Below, one piece after another: positions 7,304-15,686 of a stretch of 51,777 nt of DNA (position 1 is its first letter; every line of letters starts with the position of its first letter). The stretch comes from an uncultured Clostridia bacterium (GTDB taxonomy: Bacteria > Bacillota > Clostridia > Christensenellales > Borkfalkiaceae): assembly GCA_959605945.1 (NCBI GenBank), contig CAUHGY010000003.1, positions 1 to 51,777 on the forward strand. Reading direction: 5' to 3'. The notes under the pieces are model-generated. The model had not been told where the DNA came from, did no database searches, and was given only the letters and a program-made list of their open reading frames with translations. The translations under genes and the position numbers were made by a program.

Positions 7304-7332
7304 TTGACAAATTGTTTATTTCGCTGTAAAAT
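7304..7332 (+). promoter_or_regulatory. SigA-type promoter of the Lrp/aminotransferase operon
   Basis: TTGACA (7304-7309) and TAAAAT (7327-7332) have a 17-bp spacer; the leader to ATG 7448 is about 110 nt. An Lrp-type protein encoded first in the operon may autoregulate here, but no clear palindrome was identified. Confidence 0.75.
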
Positions 7333-7447
7333 ATAAAAAAGAATGCGGGAGTGTTTGCGTTCTCGGTTTTTCGCCGTACAAAAACAGTAAAAGGGTCAGC
7401 CGCAAAAAAGAACAGGTAAATGAACAAGTTTCGGAAAGGGATCATCA

Positions 7448-7936
7448 ATGGATAAATTCAAACACGATATTTTAAAATTATTGAACGAAAACGCAAGGTA
7501 TTCCTATTCGCAGATGGCGTCTATGCTCGGCGCGGACGAAACCGACGTCGAAAAAGCGGTAAAAGAACTTGAAAATGAAGGTATTATCGTAAAGTACGCC
7601 GCAATATTAAACACCGAAGCCATGAACAGTCATGTTCAGGCGCTGATTGAAGTTAAAGTAGCGCCGCGCAAGCTGAAAGGATTCGATTCGTGTGCGGAAG
7701 AAATTTATTCTTTCCCGGAAGTGCAGAGCCTTTATCTGATGAGCGGCGGATTCGATCTTGCGGTGTTCATTGAGGGCAAGGGGCTTTCGGACATAGCGAA
7801 GTTTGTTGCCGAAAAATTAAGCGTGATAGACGGTATAATAGGATGTCAGACTCATTTTATTCTGAAAAAATATAAAATAGAAGGTCAGATTACCGTCAAG
7901 GGTGAAGAAGTTAAAAGGCAGATAATTCAGGCATGA
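7448..7936 (+). CDS. Lrp/AsnC-family transcriptional regulator
   Basis: The 162-residue product has an N-terminal winged helix-turn-helix (about 1-55, ending EGIIVKYAAILN) and a C-terminal RAM ligand-binding domain (about 65-145, with VKVAPRKLKGF and LMSGGFDLAVFIEG). Lrp-type proteins sense amino acids and form octamers. Its stop codon overlaps the start of the aminotransferase by 4 bp (ATGA), so the two are translationally coupled and the aminotransferase's substrate is the likely signal. Confidence 0.93.
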   Translation: MDKFKHDILKLLNENARYSYSQMASMLGADETDVEKAVKELENEGIIVKYAAILNTEAMNSHVQALIEVKVAPRKLKGFDSCAEEIYSFPEVQSLYLMSGGFDLAVFIEGKGLSDIAKFVAEKLSVIDGIIGCQTHFILKKYKIEGQITVKGEEVKRQIIQA

Positions 7937-9105
7937 GAGACTTTTTAAGCCAGAGAGCAAAAAATATAAAGCCGTCGGGTATAAGAAAATTTTTCGACAT
8001 AGCGTCTGAAAGAAAAGACGTTATCTCTCTCGGAGTGGGCGAACCCGATTTTATTACGCCGTGGGAGATACGCGACGCCGGCATTCAGGCCATCAAAAAG
8101 GGCTATACGCAGTATACTTCGAACAGCGGACTTACGGAACTGCGCAATGAAATATCCGAATATCTCAAAAACAGATTTTCGGTGAATTTCGCTGCCGAAA
8201 ACATTGTGGTCACGGTAGGGGCGAGCGAAGCTATCGACGTGACGTTGCGTTCGGTGGTGAACGAAGGCGATGAAATTTTGGTTCCCGACCCCAGCTACGT
8301 TTCTTACCGTCCGTGCGTGGAACTTTCGGGCGGTATTGCGGTCGCCGTACCCTGCGACGGGGAAAACGGATTCAAACTCACCCCTGAAAATCTTGAACGG
8401 GCGATAACGGCAAAGACAAAAGCTATAATTTTTCCCTATCCCAATAACCCGACCGGCGGGATCATGGAAAAAGAATACATCGAGGCCATTATTCCCGTGA
8501 TATTAAAGCACGACCTGCTTATTATATCCGATGAAATATATGCCGAACTCACTTACGGCAGAAAGCACTGCTCGATAGCGTCTTTTCCCGAACTTGAGGG
8601 CAGAGTGGTGCTGATAAGCGGTTTTTCAAAAGCTTTTGCGATGACGGGTTGGCGCGTGGGATATGTATGCGCTCCGGCGGAAATCAGAAAAACTCTTTTG
8701 AAAATTCATCAGTATGCATCTATATGCGCGCCTATTTTTTCGCAGTATGCCGCTCTCGAAGGGCTTGTCAGCGGAAAAGAGGACGGCTATGCTTCGGTCA
8801 ACGAGATGCTTGCCGAATACGACAGACGCAGAAAATTCATGTATGCCGTTTTTACGCAGACGGGGCTTGAATGCTTTGAACCGAAAGGCGCGTTTTATAT
8901 TTTTCCGTCTGTAAAAAACACGGGTATGACGGGAGAAGAGTTTGCCAAAGCGCTGCTTGAAAAAAAGAAACTTGCAGTCGTTCCGGGCGATGCGTTCGGC
9001 GACTTCGGTAAATATTACGTCAGATGTTCTTATGCATATTCTATGAAAGATCTGATAGAAGCTACTTCGAGAATTGCGGATTTTGTACAAGAACTTGCAA
9101 AATAA
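7933..9105 (+). CDS. PLP-dependent class I/II aminotransferase
   Basis: The 390-residue fold-type I aminotransferase resembles the aspartate/aromatic subgroup (AspC/PatA type). Seen motifs: SLGVGEPDFITP near residue 35, VTVGASEAID for phosphate contact, PYPNNPTGG, DEIYAELTYG, and SGFSKAFAMTGWRVGY holding the PLP-binding lysine. An arginine near the C-terminus (YYVRCSYAYS) would bind the substrate carboxylate. Pairing with an Lrp-type regulator is common for this family in Clostridia. The amino-acid specificity cannot be assigned. It is followed 40 bp later by glf, possibly in one long transcript up to the terminator at 11548. Confidence 0.93.
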   Translation: MRDFLSQRAKNIKPSGIRKFFDIASERKDVISLGVGEPDFITPWEIRDAGIQAIKKGYTQYTSNSGLTELRNEISEYLKNRFSVNFAAENIVVTVGASEAIDVTLRSVVNEGDEILVPDPSYVSYRPCVELSGGIAVAVPCDGENGFKLTPENLERAITAKTKAIIFPYPNNPTGGIMEKEYIEAIIPVILKHDLLIISDEIYAELTYGRKHCSIASFPELEGRVVLISGFSKAFAMTGWRVGYVCAPAEIRKTLLKIHQYASICAPIFSQYAALEGLVSGKEDGYASVNEMLAEYDRRRKFMYAVFTQTGLECFEPKGAFYIFPSVKNTGMTGEEFAKALLEKKKLAVVPGDAFGDFGKYYVRCSYAYSMKDLIEATSRIADFVQELAK

Positions 9106-9145
9106 ATGAAAAAAGGAAGAAAACGCGGTTTGCGGGATTGAAATT

Positions 9146-10288
9146 ATGGAGAAAATTATAATAGTGGGAGCGGGGCTTTCCGGCGCCACCGTCGCAAGAA
9201 TGTTTGCCGACGGCGGATGCGACGTCACCGTGGTGGATAAAAGAGATAATATAGGCGGCAACGTTTATGACTATGTGGATAAAAACGGCATACGGGTGCA
9301 GGCTTTCGGTCCGCATATTTTTCACACCGACGATAAACAGGTTTTCGAATTTCTTTCGAGATTTACCGAGTGGGAAGAATACAGACATAAAGTTCTTGCC
9401 AATGTCGGCGGAACGTATGTTCCGTTGCCGTTCAATCTGAATTCTCTTTTTCTGCTTTTTCCCAAAAATAAAGCCGAAAAAATAAGGCAGGAACTCGTAA
9501 AAGAAGTCGGTATGGGAAATAAGGCCCCTATAATGCAGCTTATGCAGAGCGAGAACAAACTCATACGCGATTTTGCACGGTTTGTTTTCAATAAAATTTT
9601 CTATTATTATACAAAAAAACAATGGGGTTTTTCGCCCGCTCATCTCAGCAAGGATATATTGGGAAGGGTGCCCGTATGCGTTACCGAGAACGACGAGTAT
9701 TTCAAAGACGAGTATCAGGTCATGCCGAAAGAAGGCTTTACCGAAATGGTTTCCAATATGTTGCGCCATCCGCGCATAAAATTAAAACTCGGCAAGGACG
9801 CCAAAAAAATAATATCGCTCGCCGGCGGCAAAATATATTTAAACGGCAAAGAATTCGACGGCACGCTTATATACACGGGATGCGTGGATGAACTGTTCGA
9901 TTATAAATACGGCGTTCTTCCTTACAGAAGCCTTAAATTCAGATTTAAAACTTTAAAAATGCCGTCATTTCAGCCGGTAGCCGTAGTCAATTATACCGCA
10001 TCCAAAAAATATATGCGTATATCGGAATTCACTAAATTTACATGCGCGCCGTGCGACAAGACGGTAATCGTCAAAGAATATGCCAAAAAATTCAAAAAAG
10101 GAAAAAACGTACCCAGCTATCCCGTACCGGTGTTCAAAAATACGGCGCATCACAAAAAATACGAAGACGAAGCAAAACAATATTCCAATCTTTTCCTTTT
10201 GGGCAGACTTGCCAATTATAAGTACATAAATATGGACGTTGCCGTCAGGAACGCCATGGATCTTTACGCCAGGCTTAAAGGTGAATGA
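9146..10288 (+). CDS. glf: UDP-galactopyranose mutase
   Basis: The 380-residue flavoprotein converts UDP-galactopyranose to UDP-galactofuranose, the donor for galactofuranose in cell-surface glycans. Seen: the FAD-binding GAGLSGA at the N-terminus, the dinucleotide-fold VVDKRDNIGGNVYDY, the family-specific FGPHIFHTDD, TKKQWGFSP, and a C-terminal FLLGRLANYKYINMD with the conserved arginine and YxNMD. Length is typical (370-400). The ribosome site is weak. The adjacent glycosyltransferase begins 2 bp after the stop. The galactofuranosyltransferase itself is not obvious, so the glycan product is unknown. Confidence 0.95.
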   Translation: MEKIIIVGAGLSGATVARMFADGGCDVTVVDKRDNIGGNVYDYVDKNGIRVQAFGPHIFHTDDKQVFEFLSRFTEWEEYRHKVLANVGGTYVPLPFNLNSLFLLFPKNKAEKIRQELVKEVGMGNKAPIMQLMQSENKLIRDFARFVFNKIFYYYTKKQWGFSPAHLSKDILGRVPVCVTENDEYFKDEYQVMPKEGFTEMVSNMLRHPRIKLKLGKDAKKIISLAGGKIYLNGKEFDGTLIYTGCVDELFDYKYGVLPYRSLKFRFKTLKMPSFQPVAVVNYTASKKYMRISEFTKFTCAPCDKTVIVKEYAKKFKKGKNVPSYPVPVFKNTAHHKKYEDEAKQYSNLFLLGRLANYKYINMDVAVRNAMDLYARLKGE

Positions 10289-10289
10289 A

Positions 10290-11528
10290 ATGGAGAATGT
10301 GAAAATATTGGAACTTCTCGATTCTTATTATCCCATAGTGGACGGGGCTATAAGCGTCGTCAAGAACTATTCCAAAGAAATCAACAAGATTGCCGACTGT
10401 TCTCTCGCCGTACCGAAGGCGGGCATTAATGCCAAATATACAGACAATGAAGATTTTGTGGTGTATCGCTGCAATTCCATCGCCGCACCCGAAAATTACA
10501 GGCTGGGCAATCCCGATACCGACGGAAAGTTTATAAAGCTAATTAAAGAAGGGAAATTTGATATTTTTCACGCGCATTCGCCGTTTGCCATGGGTAAGTT
10601 TGCCATAAAAATGGGCAAAAAACTTAAAGTTCCCGTAATACTTACCCTGCATACTCAATATCATCATGACTTTATGCGCGTGACGCGCAGCAAAACGCTG
10701 ACGTCTATTATGACAAAGATGATCATGCGCGTCTACAACGCGGCAGACAGCGTGTGGACTGTCAGCGAAGCGTCCAAAAAAATTTTGCGGCAGTATGGGT
10801 TTAAGGGAAAAATAGAAGTGGTGAGAAACGGGACCGATTACGTATACCCCGACAATGCGGAAGAACTTATCGACAGAATAAACGGGCTGCACAACCTTTA
10901 CGGTCAGAAAAACGTATTCGTGTTTGTCGGACGCATGGCGATGTATAAAAATCTTAAGCTGCTGTGCGATGCCTTAAAACTATTAAAAGACAGCGGCGAA
11001 GATTTTAAAATGCTTTTCGTGGGCGGCGGATTCGATTATGATGAGCTGGTGGAGTATATTAAATATCTCGGTATAGACGATGTATGCATTACTACCGGCG
11101 AAGTGCGCGACAGGGCATTGCTGCAAGGCTATTATCTGCGCAGCGACCTTCTGGTGTTTCCGTCAACATTCGATATGGCAAGCATAGTCAAAGTGGAAGC
11201 GGCAGCCCATAAGCGCCCGGCTCTGCTCATAAAGGACAGCTGCAGCGCCGAACTTATAGAAGACGGAGTTAACGGATTTTTATGCGAAGAAAATGATTAC
11301 TGTCTTTTCGAAAAGATGAAATCGCTGTGCGGAAAACGGGAAATTTTGATGAAGGCGGGCGAATGCGCGTACCGCACCGTTTACCGTAACTGGCAGATGG
11401 TTGCGGAAGAAGTTCTCGCGAAATATAAGGAAATACTAAAAGATTTTCGGGAAAAACAAAAAGAACTTGAAAGCATAAAAGCTCTTAAAAAAATGAAAAA
11501 GAAGAAAGACGGGTTAAAAAACGCCTGA
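10290..11528 (+). CDS. GT4-family glycosyltransferase, diacylglycerol glucosyltransferase-like
   Basis: The 412-residue GT-B glycosyltransferase starts at ATG 10290, 2 bp after the glf stop, so translation is coupled; the longer frame from 10239 overlaps glf. The N-terminal half shows the lipid-acceptor pattern ...PIVDGAISVVKNYSKE and FHAHSPF...TLHTQYHHDF. The C-terminal half holds FVGRMAMYKNL and a nucleotide-sugar pocket (STFDMASIVKVEAAA), the E-x7-E-like element of GT4 enzymes being imperfect. The tail is rich in lysine, which suits a peripheral membrane protein. By resemblance it transfers glucose or another hexose to diacylglycerol, the first step of glycolipid or lipoteichoic anchor synthesis; the substrate is inferred. 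Confidence 0.85.
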   Translation: MENVKILELLDSYYPIVDGAISVVKNYSKEINKIADCSLAVPKAGINAKYTDNEDFVVYRCNSIAAPENYRLGNPDTDGKFIKLIKEGKFDIFHAHSPFAMGKFAIKMGKKLKVPVILTLHTQYHHDFMRVTRSKTLTSIMTKMIMRVYNAADSVWTVSEASKKILRQYGFKGKIEVVRNGTDYVYPDNAEELIDRINGLHNLYGQKNVFVFVGRMAMYKNLKLLCDALKLLKDSGEDFKMLFVGGGFDYDELVEYIKYLGIDDVCITTGEVRDRALLQGYYLRSDLLVFPSTFDMASIVKVEAAAHKRPALLIKDSCSAELIEDGVNGFLCEENDYCLFEKMKSLCGKREILMKAGECAYRTVYRNWQMVAEEVLAKYKEILKDFREKQKELESIKALKKMKKKKDGLKNA

Positions 11529-11547
11529 TTTTATAAGGAATATTCAT

Positions 11548-11578
11548 AAAGCCGCGGTAAAACGCGGCTTTATTGTTT
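11548..11578 (+). terminator. Rho-independent terminator of the 7448-11528 operon
   Basis: AAAGCCGCG (11548-11556) pairs with CGCGGCTTT (11563-11571), then ATTGTTT. Confidence 0.75.
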
Positions 11579-12001
11579 AAATAAATTTCCGGCAATATAA
11601 ATAAAAATAAAAAAACATTGCGCTATTGCGGAGCCGAAAAATTCAATCGGAATTCGGCAAAATGCTTTTGAATCGTGTGCGATGGGGCAGGCGTATTTGA
11701 AAAGATTAAATATAGTCTGATATAACTTAATAAAATAGAAATGACATTTCGTAAATTTTATTAAAATATCTCGGGAAAATATTTGCGAGAGTAAATATAA
11801 AAAAAGCCGTTAAAGAAGCGGCGGAATTTGCGTAAGACAGTTTTTTAATAAGGCGCGGCGCGTTCTAAGAACGCGCCGCGCAGTTTATCCGTAGACTGAA
11901 TTTTAGCTTTATTGCTTTGATTTATTTATAATCGGTGTTCATTTGCCGAAACAACAGTAATATCGGTTGGGATATACGGTATAATATCGGCCGGAAGAAG
12001 T
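11579..12001. other. 423-bp intergenic region with several hairpins, possible ncRNA
   Basis: No gene is visible. A promoter-like pair TTGAAA (11697-11702) and TATAAC (11721-11726) has an 18-bp spacer. Downstream come a two-part hairpin (TTAATAAAAT 11727-11736 with ATTTTATTAA 11755-11764, enclosing GAAAT/ATTTC at 11738-11750), a small TCTCG/CGAGA hairpin (11769-11790) and a strong 13-bp GC hairpin, GCGCGGCGCGTTC (11853-11865) with GAACGCGCCGCGC (11869-11881). The last may end the minus-strand gene at 12002. The promoter overlaps the start of the first hairpin, so the series need not be one RNA. Confidence 0.35.
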
Positions 12002-13450
12002 TTATCTGTTATCGGTTTTGTTATTATCGTTTATGCTCGGACTTATTCCTTGGCCGTCGGTTTCGTCAGGCTCTTCGTAATCGCAGAAATCCGCATGGGT
12101 TTCGGCTTCGGCAATGTGTTTTTTCTTTTTCAACGTCGTCACCATAAAACCGATTATTATAAAGGAATAGAAGCTCAGTACACGCCACACAATCATAGCC
12201 GGGAAAGCAAGTCCCGCAACGGTGAGACCGGTTGAAAAAAGTATGTAAAAGGAAAGGTCTGCCGCGCCTGAGTTTCCGGGGGTGGGAATGAATGAAATGG
12301 CAGCGTAAAGTATTACGCAAAGCTGAATGATCTGTGTCCACTCGAGCATCCCGCTGACTGTTTCGCTTCTCCAGGAAAATCCGAAGAATTTCAGCGTAAA
12401 ATATGCGATAGAGTTAAGAGCGAGAGCTTCTGCAAAGCTCAGAAGAAACGTAGACGAGAAGACAAGCGGATTTTTGGCGATTTTTTTAAGACATTTTGAG
12501 TTGTGGACTACGGCTTTGATTGTTTTGTATGTGGTCAGTTTGGGATTTTTTATTATGCGCAGTTTATTGCCGACCCACATTACGAAACGTACCAAAGTCG
12601 CCCCGATTTTGGGAAAAAGCGAAAACATAAGCACTAAAAACGGAGTGATGAAACAGAAAAAAATCCCGATCCAGGCAAGCGCCGCCACTACATTGTACGG
12701 CAGGGCGTTTACCATGGATTTATCAATGCCGAGAGCGTTATATTTGTAGCAGATGATTGCCACTACGCCGAGAATGACCGTTGCAATCTGGTTTAAAAAG
12801 TAAGTGCCGATCGCCATACTTGACGCCGTGCCGCCCGGAACGCCGTTTTTTGAAAGATGATAAATTTCAAAAGGCTGACCGCCGACGGCGAGAGGGGTTA
12901 TATTGTTGTAATAATGACCTATCAGCCCCGTTTCCATGCACGTGCGGAAATGAAATTTCCCCGTGGTGGATTTGCACATTATTGTCAGTTTAAGGCCCTT
13001 GAAAAGATAGCACGCGCCGAGAGCAAGCAACGCAAAGACGATATAGTACCAGTTGTTGCCGATGGTTGTCAGAAAAGCAGATAAATTGAAGGGTTCTTTT
13101 CCCGCATTTTCGCCGAAAAAATCGTGGACGAAAGTGTAAACAAGAACGCCGACGACGAAAATGATGAAAAGAACAGTAAATATATTTTTAAATATTTTTT
13201 GCCTTTTGGAGATGTTTTTGTCTTCGTGCACGTCGAGCAGCCTGTTCATCACAAGCTGTTTTCCCAGGCTTTTCTGCGAAGTCTTTTTTATTTTTTCTTC
13301 CGCTTCGATCATGGCTTTTTCGGCATGACTTTCGGCGTTATAGTCAATCGGCAGATCTTCGGGAGAGACTTCTACGATTATGGGTTCCGCGGTTTTTTCG
13401 TCGATCTCGATTTTGTTGACTACCGGTGTTTTGTTTTTCATTCTTTTCAT
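12002..13450 (-). CDS. LPG-synthase-type/flippase-like membrane protein (UPF0104)
   Basis: The product (about 482 residues) has a charged 70-90-residue cytoplasmic N-terminus and seven to eight transmembrane helices of the lysylphosphatidylglycerol synthase TM/YbhN family. The diagnostic ITPLAVGGQPFEIYHL lies in the first half and FIPTPGNSGAADLSF in the second. It has no C-terminal aminoacyl-transferase domain, so it resembles the flippase half of MprF; related proteins are proposed to move glycolipids or undecaprenyl-linked lipids. Position between glycosyltransferases fits glycolipid export. ATG 13450 is chosen because the promoter's -10 is only 3 bp from the earlier ATG 13456; neither has a Shine-Dalgarno. 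Confidence 0.85.
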   Translation of the reverse strand: MKRMKNKTPVVNKIEIDEKTAEPIIVEVSPEDLPIDYNAESHAEKAMIEAEEKIKKTSQKSLGKQLVMNRLLDVHEDKNISKRQKIFKNIFTVLFIIFVVGVLVYTFVHDFFGENAGKEPFNLSAFLTTIGNNWYYIVFALLALGACYLFKGLKLTIMCKSTTGKFHFRTCMETGLIGHYYNNITPLAVGGQPFEIYHLSKNGVPGGTASSMAIGTYFLNQIATVILGVVAIICYKYNALGIDKSMVNALPYNVVAALAWIGIFFCFITPFLVLMFSLFPKIGATLVRFVMWVGNKLRIIKNPKLTTYKTIKAVVHNSKCLKKIAKNPLVFSSTFLLSFAEALALNSIAYFTLKFFGFSWRSETVSGMLEWTQIIQLCVILYAAISFIPTPGNSGAADLSFYILFSTGLTVAGLAFPAMIVWRVLSFYSFIIIGFMVTTLKKKKHIAEAETHADFCDYEEPDETDGQGISPSINDNNKTDNR

Positions 13451-13459
13451 AACCATTAC

Positions 13460-13488
13460 ATTTTACTTTATATATTTGCGATTGTCAA
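13460..13488 (-). promoter_or_regulatory. Promoter of the flippase-like gene, near-leaderless
   Basis: On the minus strand TTGACA (13483-13488) and TAAAAT (13460-13465) have a 17-bp spacer. The predicted start site (~13453) leaves at most a few untranslated bases before ATG 13450. Confidence 0.65.
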
Positions 13489-13506
13489 CCGAAAATAGAA
13501 ATTAAC

Positions 13507-13535
13507 TTGACTTTTAACTGCAATTTGGTTACAAT
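13507..13535 (+). promoter_or_regulatory. Promoter of the MGDG-synthase-like gene
   Basis: TTGACT (13507-13512) and TACAAT (13530-13535) have a 17-bp spacer, divergent from the flippase promoter 18 bp away. The two promoters could be co-regulated. Confidence 0.7.
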
Positions 13536-13568
13536 CTATAGGAATAATATGGGGCGGAAGGAATAAAA

Positions 13569-14723
13569 ATGCTGAAAAAACCCAAAGTTGTATTCACGTA
13601 CGTAGAGGCGGGAATGGGACATATAATTCCCATGACGGGAATGGCGTCGGCATTCAAAGAGAAATACGGCGACAAATGCGAGATAGCGGAAAGCTACATT
13701 TTCAATGAAAGCAGCAGCGAAGCCGTGCACAAAATGGCGGCCGAACAGGTAAGCCATGTCAAGCGCGCGGCGGGCAGCCGTCTTTACAGTTTTACGGAAG
13801 CGGTGTCGTATAAATTTTCTTCGCGTTTTATTCACGCCGTGTTAGACGCTCATTTCGGTAAAGGGTTCAAAGATGCAATGAAAGACTTAGCCGCGCTGTC
13901 GCCCGATCTCGTAGTTTCAACTTATTATCTTCCCGCGCACATTGCTGCCGTTACCAACAAAAAGAAGATGACAAACACGTTGATAGCCACCTATTCGCCC
14001 GACTGCTATATTTATCCCGCATGGGACAAAAGGTGCGATCTTTTTTTGGTCAACAACGATAAGGCTTACGGCATGGCCGTGAGAAAAGGTTTCAAGCGCG
14101 TGGAAAAAGTTCCGTTTATTTATAAAGAAAGCGTAACGGAACCGCGAGAAAGCAAAAGCGCTTCGCGAAAGGCGCTTGGCCTGAAAGATAAATTTACCGT
14201 GCTTTTTACCAGCGGTGCTTACGGCACCAACCGTACCGGCAACATAATAGAAAAAATTATTTCCCGCGATCTTCCGATAAATTTTATTATAATCTGCGGT
14301 AAAGACGAAGTTCAGTATAAGCGTGCGGAGAGGCTTGTAAAAAACAAAGGCCGCAATACAGACGTAACTCTTCTCGGTTTTACCGACAGGCTCGCCGATT
14401 ACATGCACGCTTCGGACGTGGCCGTCGGCAAAGGAGGTACCAACACGGTGATGGAGTCGGTGTATCTCGATTGTCCCATCGTCATCAACGCCGAAGCAAA
14501 CAGGCTTGAAGAAATCACGGCGGCGTACTGCGCGAAACAGGGGCTTGCCGTGCGCGAGAAAAATGCAGAAAAAGTTATATCGTTTATAGAGCGCTGTATG
14601 GCGGACGGCACGGTGACAGAAGGGTTCAAAACTCGCTTTGCCGCATTTAAAGAAAAGGACGGCGGGGAAAAATGCGCAGATCTTCTTTTCGGGTTGCTCA
14701 AAGAAAGATTCCCGAATCTTTAA
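13569..14723 (+). CDS. MGDG synthase/GT28-family glycosyltransferase
   Basis: The 384-residue GT-B enzyme resembles processive diacylglycerol glycosyltransferases (UgtP/MGDG synthase). The N-terminal domain opens with TYVEAGMGHIIPM, the family's GxGH loop, and contains VSTYYLPAHIAA. The C-terminal nucleotide-sugar domain contains LFTSGAYG, LLGFTDRLADYMHASDV and GKGGTNTVMESVYLDCPIVI. By family it adds hexose from UDP-sugar to diacylglycerol or to an existing glycolipid on the cytoplasmic side. It has a good GGAAGGAA ribosome site. Adjacent to the divergent flippase-like gene and near the GT4 enzyme, it completes a plausible glycolipid pathway. Acceptor and sugar are inferred. Confidence 0.85.
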   Translation: MLKKPKVVFTYVEAGMGHIIPMTGMASAFKEKYGDKCEIAESYIFNESSSEAVHKMAAEQVSHVKRAAGSRLYSFTEAVSYKFSSRFIHAVLDAHFGKGFKDAMKDLAALSPDLVVSTYYLPAHIAAVTNKKKMTNTLIATYSPDCYIYPAWDKRCDLFLVNNDKAYGMAVRKGFKRVEKVPFIYKESVTEPRESKSASRKALGLKDKFTVLFTSGAYGTNRTGNIIEKIISRDLPINFIIICGKDEVQYKRAERLVKNKGRNTDVTLLGFTDRLADYMHASDVAVGKGGTNTVMESVYLDCPIVINAEANRLEEITAAYCAKQGLAVREKNAEKVISFIERCMADGTVTEGFKTRFAAFKEKDGGEKCADLLFGLLKERFPNL

Positions 14724-14773
14724 GGAAATCAAAACGGTTTACGGACAAATTTTTACAAGGAAGGTAAATAATT

Positions 14774-15598
14774 ATGGACTGGGAACAATTTTGGCAGACA
14801 GTGCAGGGTTGGCTGCTCGATACCGGCGTAAAAATCGTCGTTTCACTGCTTTTTATTTTTATAACGTTCAAAATAATTAACGTCGTTGCCAAAAAAGCCG
14901 TCAAAAGGGCGGAAAAAGCTTCGCCCGAAAAGAAAGTTGACAAAACGCTTGTAAGAACGCTCAGCCATGTCATAAAAATAGCGCTTAAAGTCGTAATTCT
15001 TGTATGCGTGATAGGCTATCTCGGCATCGATACCAGCGGCATTACCGCGCTTATAGCCTCGCTCGGCGTGTGCATCGGTCTTGCCGTAAACGGCGCGCTT
15101 TCCAATTTTGCGGGCGGGGTGCTGCTTTTGATTACGCGTCCGTTCAAAGACGACGATTACATCGATGCCTGCGGATACGAAGGCACTGTGGAAGATATTC
15201 ACATGTGCAACACCAAGTTGAGAACGGTGGACAACAAAGTGGTATTTATACCTAACGGTACGCTTTCGACGAGTTGCATCATCAACTATTCGCTTAAAGA
15301 CATCAGAAGAGTTGACATAGACTTTTCGGTTTCTTATTCTGACGATTTTGAAAAGGCAAAGAAAATCATAGAAGATATTTACACGCGACATGAACTTGTT
15401 CTGAAAGATCCGGAACCGTTCGTCAGAATGAGCGCGCATGCTGACAGCAGTATCGTCATCACCACCCGAGTGTGGACTAAAAATTCCGATTACTGGACGG
15501 TCAAATTCGATCTTTTGGAAAGCGTTAAAAAGGCTTTTGACGAAAACGGCATAGAAATACCTTTCAATCAGCTTGACGTACACGTTAAAAAAGACTGA
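14774..15598 (+). CDS. mscS: Small-conductance mechanosensitive channel, MscS family
   Basis: The 274-residue product has three N-terminal transmembrane helices, with the pore-lining third helix around GLAVNGALSNFAGGVLLLITRPFK, followed by the cytoplasmic beta and alpha/beta domains (VEDIHMCNTKLRT, FIPNGTLSTSCIIN, then YWTVKFDLLESVKKAFDENG). MscS opens on membrane tension to release solutes in hypo-osmotic shock. Length is typical of the minimal family. AAGGAAGG precedes the ATG. It is 50 bp after the glycosyltransferase and probably in the same transcript. Confidence 0.95.
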   Translation: MDWEQFWQTVQGWLLDTGVKIVVSLLFIFITFKIINVVAKKAVKRAEKASPEKKVDKTLVRTLSHVIKIALKVVILVCVIGYLGIDTSGITALIASLGVCIGLAVNGALSNFAGGVLLLITRPFKDDDYIDACGYEGTVEDIHMCNTKLRTVDNKVVFIPNGTLSTSCIINYSLKDIRRVDIDFSVSYSDDFEKAKKIIEDIYTRHELVLKDPEPFVRMSAHADSSIVITTRVWTKNSDYWTVKFDLLESVKKAFDENGIEIPFNQLDVHVKKD

Positions 15599-15686
15599 TT
15601 TGTTTTGCGGCTTAGCGGGCGGCGTTCCGCTTTCGCGCGCGGCGGTAAATCAACGCTTATAAAAATAAAATTCTGGAGAAAAGAAA

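Noticed and set aside
8626..9261. Long minus-strand frame overlapping the aminotransferase and glf
   Set aside because: Shadow of two well-supported plus-strand genes; no start signal and no family resemblance.
15599..15686. Possible T-box leader before tyrS
   Set aside because: Only 88 bp separate mscS and tyrS, too short, and no T-box sequence or specifier hairpin is visible.
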